Assembly: GCF_000226875.1 (NCBI RefSeq)
Contig: NZ_JH164926.1
Location: 403,027-445,021, forward strand
Direction: 5' to 3'
Length of the DNA: 41,995 nucleotides
Source: Neisseria shayeganii 871
Lineage (GTDB): Bacteria; Pseudomonadota; Gammaproteobacteria; Burkholderiales; Neisseriaceae
The translations under genes were made by a program, and so were the position numbers. The notes below the pieces were generated by a model. The model had not been told where the DNA came from. It did not search any database and saw only the letters and a list, made by a program, of their open reading frames with translations. Positions 33,817 to 40,962 of this stretch are shown here, in pieces. Position 1 is the first letter of the stretch; every line of letters begins with the position of its first letter.

Positions 33817-34998
33817 ATGCAGACACACAACCCTTCCCGCCGCCACTTTCTGCAAACCTCCGCCGCGGTGGCCAGCGCCGGTATCCTACAGGCTTGCGGC
33901 ACCAGCGCCGCCCCTTCCTCCTCCGGCAACACCGTCCGCCCTGTGCTGCCGGCCGGCCGACCCGCTGCCGGCCGCGGCAGCGGAGAAGACAACACCTTGC
34001 GCGTGGTGGCCACGTCGGGTTTTGCCCCCCGACCCGATCAAGCCGAACGCGGCTTGCGCCGCCTGTATGATGCCGGTTTCGTCATCACCAACCAACACGC
34101 CGTATCGCGCCGTTACCAGCGCTTTGCCGGCAGCGACGCCGAAAGGATTGCCGACTTCCAAGAAGTGGCCACCGGCCGCGTGGCCACCCCGAAAGTATTG
34201 ATGGGCCTGCGCGGCGGCTACGGCGCCGTGCGCCTGCTGCCGCATATCGATTGGGCTTCCTTGGGCAGCCGCATGCGCGAACACGGCACCCTGTTTTTCG
34301 GCTTCAGCGACGTTTGCGCCGCCCAACTGGCACTACTCGCCCGCGGCAACTGCCCCAGCTTTGCCGGCCCCATGCTGTATAGCGAATTCGGCAAAATCCA
34401 ACCAACGGCCTACACCATGCAGTCGTTTATCGACGGCAGCACGCGAAGCCAGCATACCATTGACGTCTATGCGGTACAGGCGCAGGACTTCCGCCCGCTG
34501 CAAGGCACTTTATGGGGCGGCAATCTCAGCGTGATCGCTTCTTTGGTCGGCACCCCTTATCTGCCCGATATCGCAGGCGGCATTCTGTTTTTGGAAGACG
34601 TGAGCGAACAGCCCTACCGCATCGAACGTATGCTGCAAACCCTGCATCTGGCCGGCATTCTGAAAAAACAGCAGGCCGTGGTGTTGGGCGACTTCCGCAT
34701 GGGCAATATCCGCGACGTTTACGACAGCAGCTACGATTTTTCTTCCGTCATCCACACCATGCGCCGCGTCACCGGCATCCCGATTCTCACCGGTTTCCCT
34801 TTCGGGCACGTGGCCAACAAAGCCACTTTCCCGCTCGGCGCCCACACTGAAATCCGCCCCAACGGCAGCGGCGGCTACCGGGCGGTGTTCAGTGCCTATC
34901 CCACCCTGAATCCGGCCGCTTTAAATCTGAGCAGTCTGATTACCCCGATCACCGCCGCGCCCGTGGTCGGCGATGACGGCGGCGGCGAATCCGAATAA
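33817..34998 (+). CDS. ldcA: LD-carboxypeptidase (S66 family), predicted lipoprotein
   Basis: LdcA removes the terminal D-Ala from tetrapeptides of peptidoglycan, for recycling. The 393-residue protein has the triad S164 (FFGFSD), E260 (LFLED) and H331 (GFPFGH), and the RGGYG motif (132-136). The N-terminus has a twin-arginine-like SRRHFLQ (7-13) and a lipobox LQAC with C27. So it is exported and lipid-anchored, in contrast to the cytoplasmic E. coli LdcA. Neisserial LdcA is described as periplasmic. The linker 30-58 is low-complexity. The start has no strong ribosome binding site. Confidence 0.9.
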   Translation: MQTHNPSRRHFLQTSAAVASAGILQACGTSAAPSSSGNTVRPVLPAGRPAAGRGSGEDNTLRVVATSGFAPRPDQAERGLRRLYDAGFVITNQHAVSRRYQRFAGSDAERIADFQEVATGRVATPKVLMGLRGGYGAVRLLPHIDWASLGSRMREHGTLFFGFSDVCAAQLALLARGNCPSFAGPMLYSEFGKIQPTAYTMQSFIDGSTRSQHTIDVYAVQAQDFRPLQGTLWGGNLSVIASLVGTPYLPDIAGGILFLEDVSEQPYRIERMLQTLHLAGILKKQQAVVLGDFRMGNIRDVYDSSYDFSSVIHTMRRVTGIPILTGFPFGHVANKATFPLGAHTEIRPNGSGGYRAVFSAYPTLNPAALNLSSLITPITAAPVVGDDGGGESE

Positions 34999-35032
34999 AC
35001 CGATAAACCCGCCCTGCCCGCACCGGCGCAAC

Positions 35033-35044
35033 AGGCTACCTGAA
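35033..35044 (+). repeat. DNA uptake sequence
   Basis: Exact AGGCTACCTGAA between ldcA and ctpA. Confidence 0.9.
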
Positions 35045-35222
35045 AAGCCGAAATGCAGACTGAGATCAGCCCTCAGCCGCCGGACAAACGGTTTTGCCAT
35101 TTTTTACCACCCGATACTTGATTGCTGTTGCGCCTTTGTCTTAAAGTGCGCTGCCGCAGCCGGCCGTTTCGGGCCGCACGCACCCCATTCCGCCTACATC
35201 CGTTATTTGGAAAACAAACAAG

Positions 35223-36689
35223 ATGTCCCAACAAACCTTCAAAAAAATCGCCCTCTACACCTTGGGCACCTTCACCGGCATCGCCGTGAGCCTGAGCGTA
35301 CAAAGCTTTGCCGAAAGCCGCGGCAGCAAACAGGCCCTGCCGGTGGACTCGCTGCGCACCATGGCCGAAGTGTACGGCCAGATCAAAGCGAACTATTACG
35401 AAAACAAAAACGACGACGAAATTCTCGAAGGCGCCCTCAAAGGCATGGTGTCGAATCTCGACCCGCATTCCGAATACATGACGGTGAAAGACTATGCCGA
35501 CCTGCAGGAATCCACCAAAGGCGAATTCGGCGGTCTGGGCATGGAAATCGGCTCCGAAGACGGCTTCATCAAAGTGGTGTCGCCGATTGAAGACACCCCG
35601 GCCGAGCGGGCCGGCATCCGCAGCGGCGACTACATCATCAAAATCGACGAAGACTCCACCCGCGGCATGAGCGTTACCGACGCCGTCAAGCGCATGCGCG
35701 GCGAGCCGGGCACCAAAATCACCCTCACGCTGACCCGCAAAGACGAAGCCAAACCCATCGTGGTGCACCTTACCCGCGCCATCATCAAAGTGCGCAGCGT
35801 GCGCCACCACCTGATCGAGCCGGGCTATGGCTATGTGCGCATCAGCCAGTTCCAAGAGCGCACCGTGCCGGCGCTGGCCGATGCGGTAAAAGCCCTGCGC
35901 CGCCAAAACGACGCCCCCCTCAAAGGCGTGATTCTGGATTTGCGTGACGATCCGGGCGGCCTGTTGAACGGCGCGGTGGGCGTATCCGCCGTCTTTCTGC
36001 AGCCCGGCCAGCCGGTGGTGAGCACCAAAGGCCGCGACGGCCGTGCCAGCATGAGCCTGAAGGCCCAACCGCAAGACTACCGCGTGGGCGCCGGCAACGA
36101 CCCGCTGGCCGACCTGCCGCCCGAGCTGAAAAACATCCCGCTTACCGTGCTGATCAACTCCGGCTCCGCTTCGGCTTCCGAAATCGTGGCCGGCGCCCTG
36201 CAAGACCACAAACGCGCGGTGATTGTCGGCACCCAAAGTTTCGGCAAAGGCTCGGTGCAAACCGTGATGCCGCTGTCCAACGGCGGCGCCATCAAGCTGA
36301 CCACCCAGCTCTACTACACGCCGAACGACCGCTCCATCCAAGCGCAAGGCATCGTGCCCGATGTGGAAGTGGCCGATAAAAACCGCCGCTACGAAAGCCG
36401 TGAAGCCGACCTTTCCGGCCACATCGGCAACCCCAAAGGCGGCAACGAAGTGAAAGGCCGCGCCCTGCAGCATCAGGCAGACCCGGCCGAAGCGGCGGAA
36501 AGCAAAGCCGCTTCCGAAGCCGAAAGCGGCAAAAACGAAGAAGAAGCGCTGTCTTCCCGCCACATTCCGAATCCGGAAAAAGACGACCAGCTGCGCCGTG
36601 CGCTGGAACTGGTGAAATCGCCCCAGCAATGGCAGGCCTCACTCGGCCAGGCCGCCCGCCAGCCGGCCAAAGCCGAAAGCGGCAAATAA
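35223..36689 (+). CDS. ctpA: C-terminal processing peptidase (S41)
   Basis: CtpA-type proteases cut C-termini of periplasmic proteins, including cell-wall hydrolases. The 488-residue protein has an N-terminal signal/anchor (about residues 8-30), a PDZ domain (FGGLGMEIG to about 185) and the S41 core with the S317/K342 dyad (NSGSASASEIVAGA and FGKGSVQT). The C-terminus is Glu/Ala/Lys-rich and low-complexity (about 410-455). It follows ldcA, also a peptidoglycan gene, with a gap of about 220 bp. A DUS-pair terminator follows. Confidence 0.94.
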   Translation: MSQQTFKKIALYTLGTFTGIAVSLSVQSFAESRGSKQALPVDSLRTMAEVYGQIKANYYENKNDDEILEGALKGMVSNLDPHSEYMTVKDYADLQESTKGEFGGLGMEIGSEDGFIKVVSPIEDTPAERAGIRSGDYIIKIDEDSTRGMSVTDAVKRMRGEPGTKITLTLTRKDEAKPIVVHLTRAIIKVRSVRHHLIEPGYGYVRISQFQERTVPALADAVKALRRQNDAPLKGVILDLRDDPGGLLNGAVGVSAVFLQPGQPVVSTKGRDGRASMSLKAQPQDYRVGAGNDPLADLPPELKNIPLTVLINSGSASASEIVAGALQDHKRAVIVGTQSFGKGSVQTVMPLSNGGAIKLTTQLYYTPNDRSIQAQGIVPDVEVADKNRRYESREADLSGHIGNPKGGNEVKGRALQHQADPAEAAESKAASEAESGKNEEEALSSRHIPNPEKDDQLRRALELVKSPQQWQASLGQAARQPAKAESGK

Positions 36690-36715
36690 GCGTTTTGATG
36701 CACCGTAGAAAGCAC

Positions 36716-36752
36716 AACAGGCTACCTGAAACCTTCAGGTAGCCTGTTTTTA
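36716..36752. terminator. Bidirectional DUS-pair terminator
   Basis: Exact DUS at 36719-36730 and 36734-36745 form a 15-bp stem with a 3-base loop and a T run on the plus strand, between convergent ctpA and tsaD. Confidence 0.85.
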
Positions 36753-36764
36753 TGCCCCAACGAC

Positions 36765-37811
36765 TCAGCTGCAAATTTCCGTCAGCGGCCAACGCGGGCG
36801 CACACTGAATGCCGCCGCCGTTTCGGCGTCCCGCACCCGCATGGCGCCGGCAAAAGCAATCATGGCGCCGTTGTCGGTGCACAAAGACAGCGGCGGAAAA
36901 TACGTTTGCACCGCCTCGGCAGGCGCTTTGGGCGCAGGGCGGACGCTCAATTGCGACAATGCCTGGCGCAACTGCCAATTGGCGCCCACTCCGCCGGCCA
37001 CCACCAAACGGCGGAAACCGGTTTGCAGCAAAGCCGCTTTCGCTTTGGCAGTCAGCACCTCAACCACCGCCTCCTGAAAGGCACGGCAAATGCTGTTGCG
37101 CACGTCTTCAGGTAGCCTGTCGCCGTATTCGGCACGGGCTTTTTCCACTGCAGTCAGCACCGAGGTCTTCAGGCCGGAAAAGCTCATTTGCAGGTCGCCC
37201 GAATGCAGCATCGGCCGCGGAAATTCGAACCGTCCGGCTTCGCCGGCCTTGGCCAACTCCGACAGCTTGGCCCCGCCCGGATACGGCAAGCCGAGCAGCT
37301 TGGCGGTTTTATCGAAGGCTTCGCCGGCCGCATCGTCCACGCTCTCGCCCAATAAGGTGTAGTCGCCGATGCCGCGCACGGCCATAAACTGGGTGTGGCC
37401 GCCGGAAACCAAAAGGGCGACAAAGGGAAACGCCGGCTGGTCTTCCGCCAGCAGAGGCGACAGCAAATGGCCTTCGAGATGATGCACCGGCACCACCGGT
37501 TTGCCCAAAGCAAACGCCAAGGCATTGGCGTAAGCCGTACCCGCCAACAAAGCCCCGCCCAAGCCCGGGCCTTGGGTGTAGGCCACGGCGTCGATGTCGG
37601 CATAGTTTTTGCCCGCTTCGGCCAGGCAGGCTTGGGTGAGCGGCACCAGGCGGCGGATGTGGTCGCGGCTGGCCAGCTCGGGCACCACGCCGCCGTATTC
37701 GGCGTGCATCGCCATTTGGGTGTGCAACTGGTTGCCCACCAGACCGCGTTCGGTGTCGTACAGCGCGACGCCGGTTTCATCGCAAGAGGATTCAATACCG
37801 AGAACAAGCAT
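36765..37811 (-). CDS. tsaD: tRNA threonylcarbamoyltransferase TsaD
   Basis: TsaD transfers the threonylcarbamoyl group to A37 of ANN-decoding tRNAs with TsaB and TsaE. The 348-residue protein starts MLVLGIESSCDETG, has the metal pair H111 and H115 (HHLEGH), the ASKH/ATP-binding YTQGPGLGGALLAG and LVSGGHTQ motifs, and VVAGGVGANWQLR. The ATG at 37811 is chosen by homology; one at 37829 would add MGQPPI. An exact DUS at 37107-37118 is in frame and encodes RLPED. A -10 TATAAT lies at 37844-37849. Confidence 0.96.
   Translation of the reverse strand: MLVLGIESSCDETGVALYDTERGLVGNQLHTQMAMHAEYGGVVPELASRDHIRRLVPLTQACLAEAGKNYADIDAVAYTQGPGLGGALLAGTAYANALAFALGKPVVPVHHLEGHLLSPLLAEDQPAFPFVALLVSGGHTQFMAVRGIGDYTLLGESVDDAAGEAFDKTAKLLGLPYPGGAKLSELAKAGEAGRFEFPRPMLHSGDLQMSFSGLKTSVLTAVEKARAEYGDRLPEDVRNSICRAFQEAVVEVLTAKAKAALLQTGFRRLVVAGGVGANWQLRQALSQLSVRPAPKAPAEAVQTYFPPLSLCTDNGAMIAFAGAMRVRDAETAAAFSVRPRWPLTEICS
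37107..37118 (-). repeat. DNA uptake sequence inside tsaD
   Basis: Exact TTCAGGTAGCCT; read on the minus strand it encodes RLPE in a surface-type loop of TsaD. Confidence 0.9.
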
Positions 37812-37843
37812 AATCGGGGGTTGGCCCATCAAAAAAGAGGACG

Positions 37844-37849
37844 ATTATA
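37844..37849 (-). promoter_or_regulatory. Candidate -10 of tsaD
   Basis: TATAAT on the minus strand, about 33 bp from the chosen ATG. No -35 of quality. A start site near 37838 would give a short leader. Confidence 0.45.
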
Positions 37850-37887
37850 GCAGATGCGCCCTTGGCCGCCGTGGGTGTTTTGGGCTC

Positions 37888-37927
37888 AGGCTACCTGAAA
37901 CCGGCTCAACCGGTTTTCAGGTAGCCT
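37888..37927. repeat. Inverted DUS pair abutting MITE copy 8
   Basis: Exact DUS at 37888-37899 (plus) and 37916-37927 (minus) with ACCGG/CCGGT inner arms make a long hairpin. The last T of the second is the first base of the MITE. Confidence 0.88.
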
Positions 37928-38087
37928 GAGACCTTTGCACCCCCCCCAGATGTAAATGCAGTTCAAGGCGTAGCAGCACAGCAAGCGAAGACATATCACA
38001 CGATAGGCAAGCGAGCGAGCAGTACCCCGAGGGCATAAACGCACAAGGCAGAAATGCGCCGCAGATGGGGGCTTTGCAAAGGTCTCA
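37927..38087 (-). mobile_element. MITE copy 8 (161 bp)
   Basis: The ends TGAGACCTTTGCACCCCCCC and GGCTTTGCAAAGGTCTCA are inverted. The interior has AGTTCAAGGCGTAGCAGCAC and GATAGGCAAGCGAGCGAGCA of the family. Confidence 0.9.
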
Positions 38088-38114
38088 GCCCGTAGATCGC
38101 AGCCACACAGACGC

Positions 38115-38144
38115 AAAAAAACCGGAGCAGGGACGCTGCTCCGG
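38115..38144 (-). terminator. Terminator of fbpA
   Basis: CCGGAGCAG pairs with CTGCTCCGG around a 5-base loop. On the minus strand a run of seven T follows. Confidence 0.9.
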
Positions 38145-38169
38145 CGATGAGGGAAAACCTGTTCGAGGT

Positions 38170-39165
38170 TTATTTGTAACCGGCCTGCTGCATCAGCATC
38201 ACGGCTTTACGTTGGTTGCGGCCGGCAACAGATACGTTGATCACGTCTTGCTTGAAGCGGCCCCAACGCGCCACTTTCGGATCGGGATTCACGCGCGGGT
38301 TGGCGGGATATTCGTGGTTGAGGTCGGCAAACAGGTTTTGCGCTTCGCTGCCGGAGAGCCATTCGATGAACTTCTGCGCTTCGGCAGGCTGACGGCTATG
38401 CTTGGCCACGCCGGCACCGGATACGTTCACATGGGTGCCGCGGCCTTGTTGGTCGGCAAAAAAGATGCCGATGGGCAGGTTGGGCTGTTTCTCCATCAGG
38501 CGGCCGTAGTAGTAGGTGTTGGCGATGCCGACATCACAACGGCCGGCGCCGATGGCCTCCAGCATGGCGGTGTCGTTGGCAAACGGTTCGGCAGCCAAAT
38601 TGGCTACCCAACCCTGTACGATTTGTTTGGTGCGGGCATCACCGACGTTGGCAATCATGGTGCCCACCAGCGACTGGTTATACACATTGTTGGAAGTGCG
38701 CAGGCAGAGGCGGCCGCGCCATTTGGGATCGGCCAAGTCGGCATAGGTGGAGAGCTGGTTGGGGCGCACTTTGTTGGTGTTGTAGAAAATGGTACGGGCG
38801 CGTACGGAGAGGCCGAACCATTTGTTGCCCGGGTCGCGCAGGTGGGCGGGGATGTTGGTGCGCAGGGTGTTGGAGTTGACGGTGCGCAGCAAGTCCATTT
38901 GGGTGGCCTGCCACAAATTGCCGCCATCTACCGTAATCAAAACGTCGGCCGGGCTGTTGGCGCCTTCTGCACGCATACGCTCCATCAGGGGGCCGGCTTT
39001 GTCATTGACCAGTTTGACGGTGATGCCGGTTTTCTGTTGGTAGGCTTGCGCAATCGGTCTGAGCAGATTGTCCGCACGGGAAGAATACACCACCAGCTCT
39101 TGGGCGAAAGAAGGTGCGGTCGCACCGATGGCGGTCAAAGCTAAAAACAGACTTTTTTTCAACAT
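38170..39165 (-). CDS. fbpA: Fe(III)-binding periplasmic protein FbpA
   Basis: FbpA carries ferric iron through the periplasm to the FbpBC transporter. The 331-residue protein has a signal peptide (residues 1-21, ending APSFA) and a mature start QELVVYSSRADNLL. The iron tyrosines lie in NTYYYGRL. The N-terminal position that is His in gonococcal FbpA appears as part of SSRAD here, so ligand use resembles the Tyr-only, FutA-like class. The ATG at 39165 has AGGAG upstream. It is transcribed away from fbpBC, with which it is usually co-directional. Confidence 0.92.
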   Translation of the reverse strand: MLKKSLFLALTAIGATAPSFAQELVVYSSRADNLLRPIAQAYQQKTGITVKLVNDKAGPLMERMRAEGANSPADVLITVDGGNLWQATQMDLLRTVNSNTLRTNIPAHLRDPGNKWFGLSVRARTIFYNTNKVRPNQLSTYADLADPKWRGRLCLRTSNNVYNQSLVGTMIANVGDARTKQIVQGWVANLAAEPFANDTAMLEAIGAGRCDVGIANTYYYGRLMEKQPNLPIGIFFADQQGRGTHVNVSGAGVAKHSRQPAEAQKFIEWLSGSEAQNLFADLNHEYPANPRVNPDPKVARWGRFKQDVINVSVAGRNQRKAVMLMQQAGYK

Positions 39166-39224
39166 CAGATTTTCTCCTGTTTCAGGGTAGATAGGCCGGA
39201 ATGCCTCGGTTAAAGTCAGGCCGC

Positions 39225-39254
39225 ATCTTAGCATTGAAACTTGTCTGCAAACAA
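39225..39254 (-). promoter_or_regulatory. Promoter of fbpA
   Basis: On the minus strand TTGTTT (39249-39254), an 18-bp spacer and TAAGAT (39225-39230). The Fur-like site overlaps the -35. Confidence 0.5.
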
Positions 39255-39272
39255 TATCGAATATCATTTATT
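39252..39272. promoter_or_regulatory. Fur-like operator between fbpA and fbpB
   Basis: The AT-rich dyad CAATATCGAATATCATTTA contains AATATCGAATATCATT, similar to overlapping Fur hexamers. Its place, between two divergent promoters, suits joint iron repression. The site is inferred by eye. Confidence 0.45.
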
Positions 39273-39284
39273 TTCTTAGCCAGC

Positions 39285-39313
39285 TTGCATCCGTATCCCG
39301 ACTCTAAGATAAT
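39285..39313 (+). promoter_or_regulatory. Promoter of fbpBC
   Basis: TTGCAT (39285-39290), a 17-bp spacer and GATAAT (39308-39313), 36 bp before the fbpB ATG. Confidence 0.55.
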
Positions 39314-39348
39314 CGCCAACTTTATCCAAACAGGCTAACTGAAAACTT

Positions 39349-40962
39349 ATGGCCTCCTTTTCCGCTTCCCGCCTGCTGCCGCGTTTTTGGCTGCTGTTGT
39401 GCCTGGCCGCCTTGCTGTTGCCGCTGTCGGTCATTGTGGCGGCGCTGGGCGATTTCGATGCCGAATTGTGGGCATTTTTGCTGGAATACCAATTGCCGGT
39501 GCTGATCAAAAACACCGCCTATTTGGTATTGGGCGTCGGCTTCGGCGTGGCGCTGCTCGGCACGTCCGCTGCCTGGCTGACTGCTATGTACGACTTTCCG
39601 CTGCGAGGTTTCTTCTTCTGGGCCATGATGCTGCCCTTGGCGGTACCGGCCTATGTATTGGCTTTTACCCAACTCGGCCTGTTCGACTACACCGGCCCCA
39701 TCAGCACCTGGCTGCGCGAAAGCCAAGGTTGGGAACAGGGCCTGCCCGATGTGCGCAACGGCTTCGGCCTGGCGGCGGTGATGAGCCTCACGTTTTACCC
39801 TTATGTGTATCTGTTGGCGCGCAACGCCTTTTGCAGCATGGGCCAACGCGCCTTGGAGGCCGGCGCTTCTCTGGGGTTGTCGCCGTGGCAGTCTTTCCGC
39901 CGCATCGCTTTGCCCATGGCACGGCCGTGGATTGCCGGCGGCACCATTTTGGCGCTGATGGAAACCTTGGCCGATTTCGGCACCGTGTCGGTATTCAGCT
40001 ACGACACCTTTACCACCGCCATCTATCAGGCTTGGTTTGATTTCTACTCGCTGGAAACCGCCAAACAGCTGGCTGCACTGCTGATTTTCGGCGTGTTCGT
40101 GTTATTGGTGCTGGAGCAGCTCTCGCGCGGCAACCGCCGCTTCAACCCTTCCGGCAAAGCCGCCAAGCAACGCCGCACCCCGCTTTCAGGTAGCCTCAAA
40201 TGGTTGGCTTTTGCTTATTGCGCCCTGATTCTGCTGGCCGCCTTTATCGTGCCTGTGATCCAGCTCATCATCTGGGCCTACGAAACCTTCCACGACCGCT
40301 TCAATACTTCTTTATGGGAACAGGCTTGGCATTCTTTGGCCGGCTCGCTCGCCGCCGCTTTGCTCACCGCCGCCGTTGCCCTGCTGCTCGCCTTGGCCAA
40401 ACGGGCCGACCGCAGCCGCTTTGCCGCCGTCGCCGCCCGCACCGCCACATTGGGTTACGCCGTTCCCGGCACCGTATTGGCGGTAGGCATTTTCGTGCCG
40501 GTGGCTTGGTTGGACAATCAACTGATCGCCCACCTCGGGCTACCTGAAGGCACCACCGCCATCTTCAAAGGCACTTTGGCCGTGATGCTGGCGGCTTTCG
40601 CCCTGCGTTTTCTGGCCGTGGCCTTCGCCGCCGTCGAAGCGGGTTTGGAGCGCATCAGCCCGTCGCAAGCCGAAGCCGCCCGCTCCTTGGGCTGCAACGG
40701 CATGGGCGTGCTGCGCCGCATCTACCTGCCGCTGCTCAAAGGCTCGGTGGGCACCGCCATGCTGATGGTGTTTGTGGACGTGATGAAAGAAATGCCGATC
40801 ACCCTGATGACCCGCCCCTACGATTGGGACACCCTCTCGGTGCGCGTTTACGCCTTCACCATCGAAGGCCAATATGCCCAAGCCGCCCTGCCCGCCCTGC
40901 TGATTGTGGCCACCGGCCTCTTGCCCGTTATCCTGTTTTCCCGCACCGAGTCCCAACCATGA
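39349..40962 (+). CDS. fbpB: Ferric iron ABC transporter permease FbpB
   Basis: FbpB is the inner-membrane channel of the Fe(III) transporter. The 537-residue protein is a fused permease of two similar halves with about 12 helices. Each half has an EAA loop: RALEAGASLGLSPWQSFRRIALP in the first and SQAEAARSLGCNGMGVLRRIYLP in the second. A DUS at 40185-40196 lies in the linker between the halves and encodes LSGSL. Its stop overlaps the fbpC start (ATGA). A decayed DUS (AGGCTAACTGAA) is just upstream of the ATG. Confidence 0.95.
   Translation: MASFSASRLLPRFWLLLCLAALLLPLSVIVAALGDFDAELWAFLLEYQLPVLIKNTAYLVLGVGFGVALLGTSAAWLTAMYDFPLRGFFFWAMMLPLAVPAYVLAFTQLGLFDYTGPISTWLRESQGWEQGLPDVRNGFGLAAVMSLTFYPYVYLLARNAFCSMGQRALEAGASLGLSPWQSFRRIALPMARPWIAGGTILALMETLADFGTVSVFSYDTFTTAIYQAWFDFYSLETAKQLAALLIFGVFVLLVLEQLSRGNRRFNPSGKAAKQRRTPLSGSLKWLAFAYCALILLAAFIVPVIQLIIWAYETFHDRFNTSLWEQAWHSLAGSLAAALLTAAVALLLALAKRADRSRFAAVAARTATLGYAVPGTVLAVGIFVPVAWLDNQLIAHLGLPEGTTAIFKGTLAVMLAAFALRFLAVAFAAVEAGLERISPSQAEAARSLGCNGMGVLRRIYLPLLKGSVGTAMLMVFVDVMKEMPITLMTRPYDWDTLSVRVYAFTIEGQYAQAALPALLIVATGLLPVILFSRTESQP
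40185..40196 (-). repeat. DNA uptake sequence inside fbpB
   Basis: Exact TTCAGGTAGCCT in the inter-half linker, encoding part of LSGSL as in waaF. Confidence 0.9.

Noticed and set aside
35073..36629. A 518-codon minus-strand open frame
   Set aside because: It is antisense to ctpA, which has a PDZ domain and the S317/K342 dyad. There is no recognisable family on the minus strand.
11910..37927. Repeated short palindromes as a possible CRISPR array
   Set aside because: The repeats are the DUS 12-mer, scattered between unrelated genes with no regular spacer length and no cas genes.
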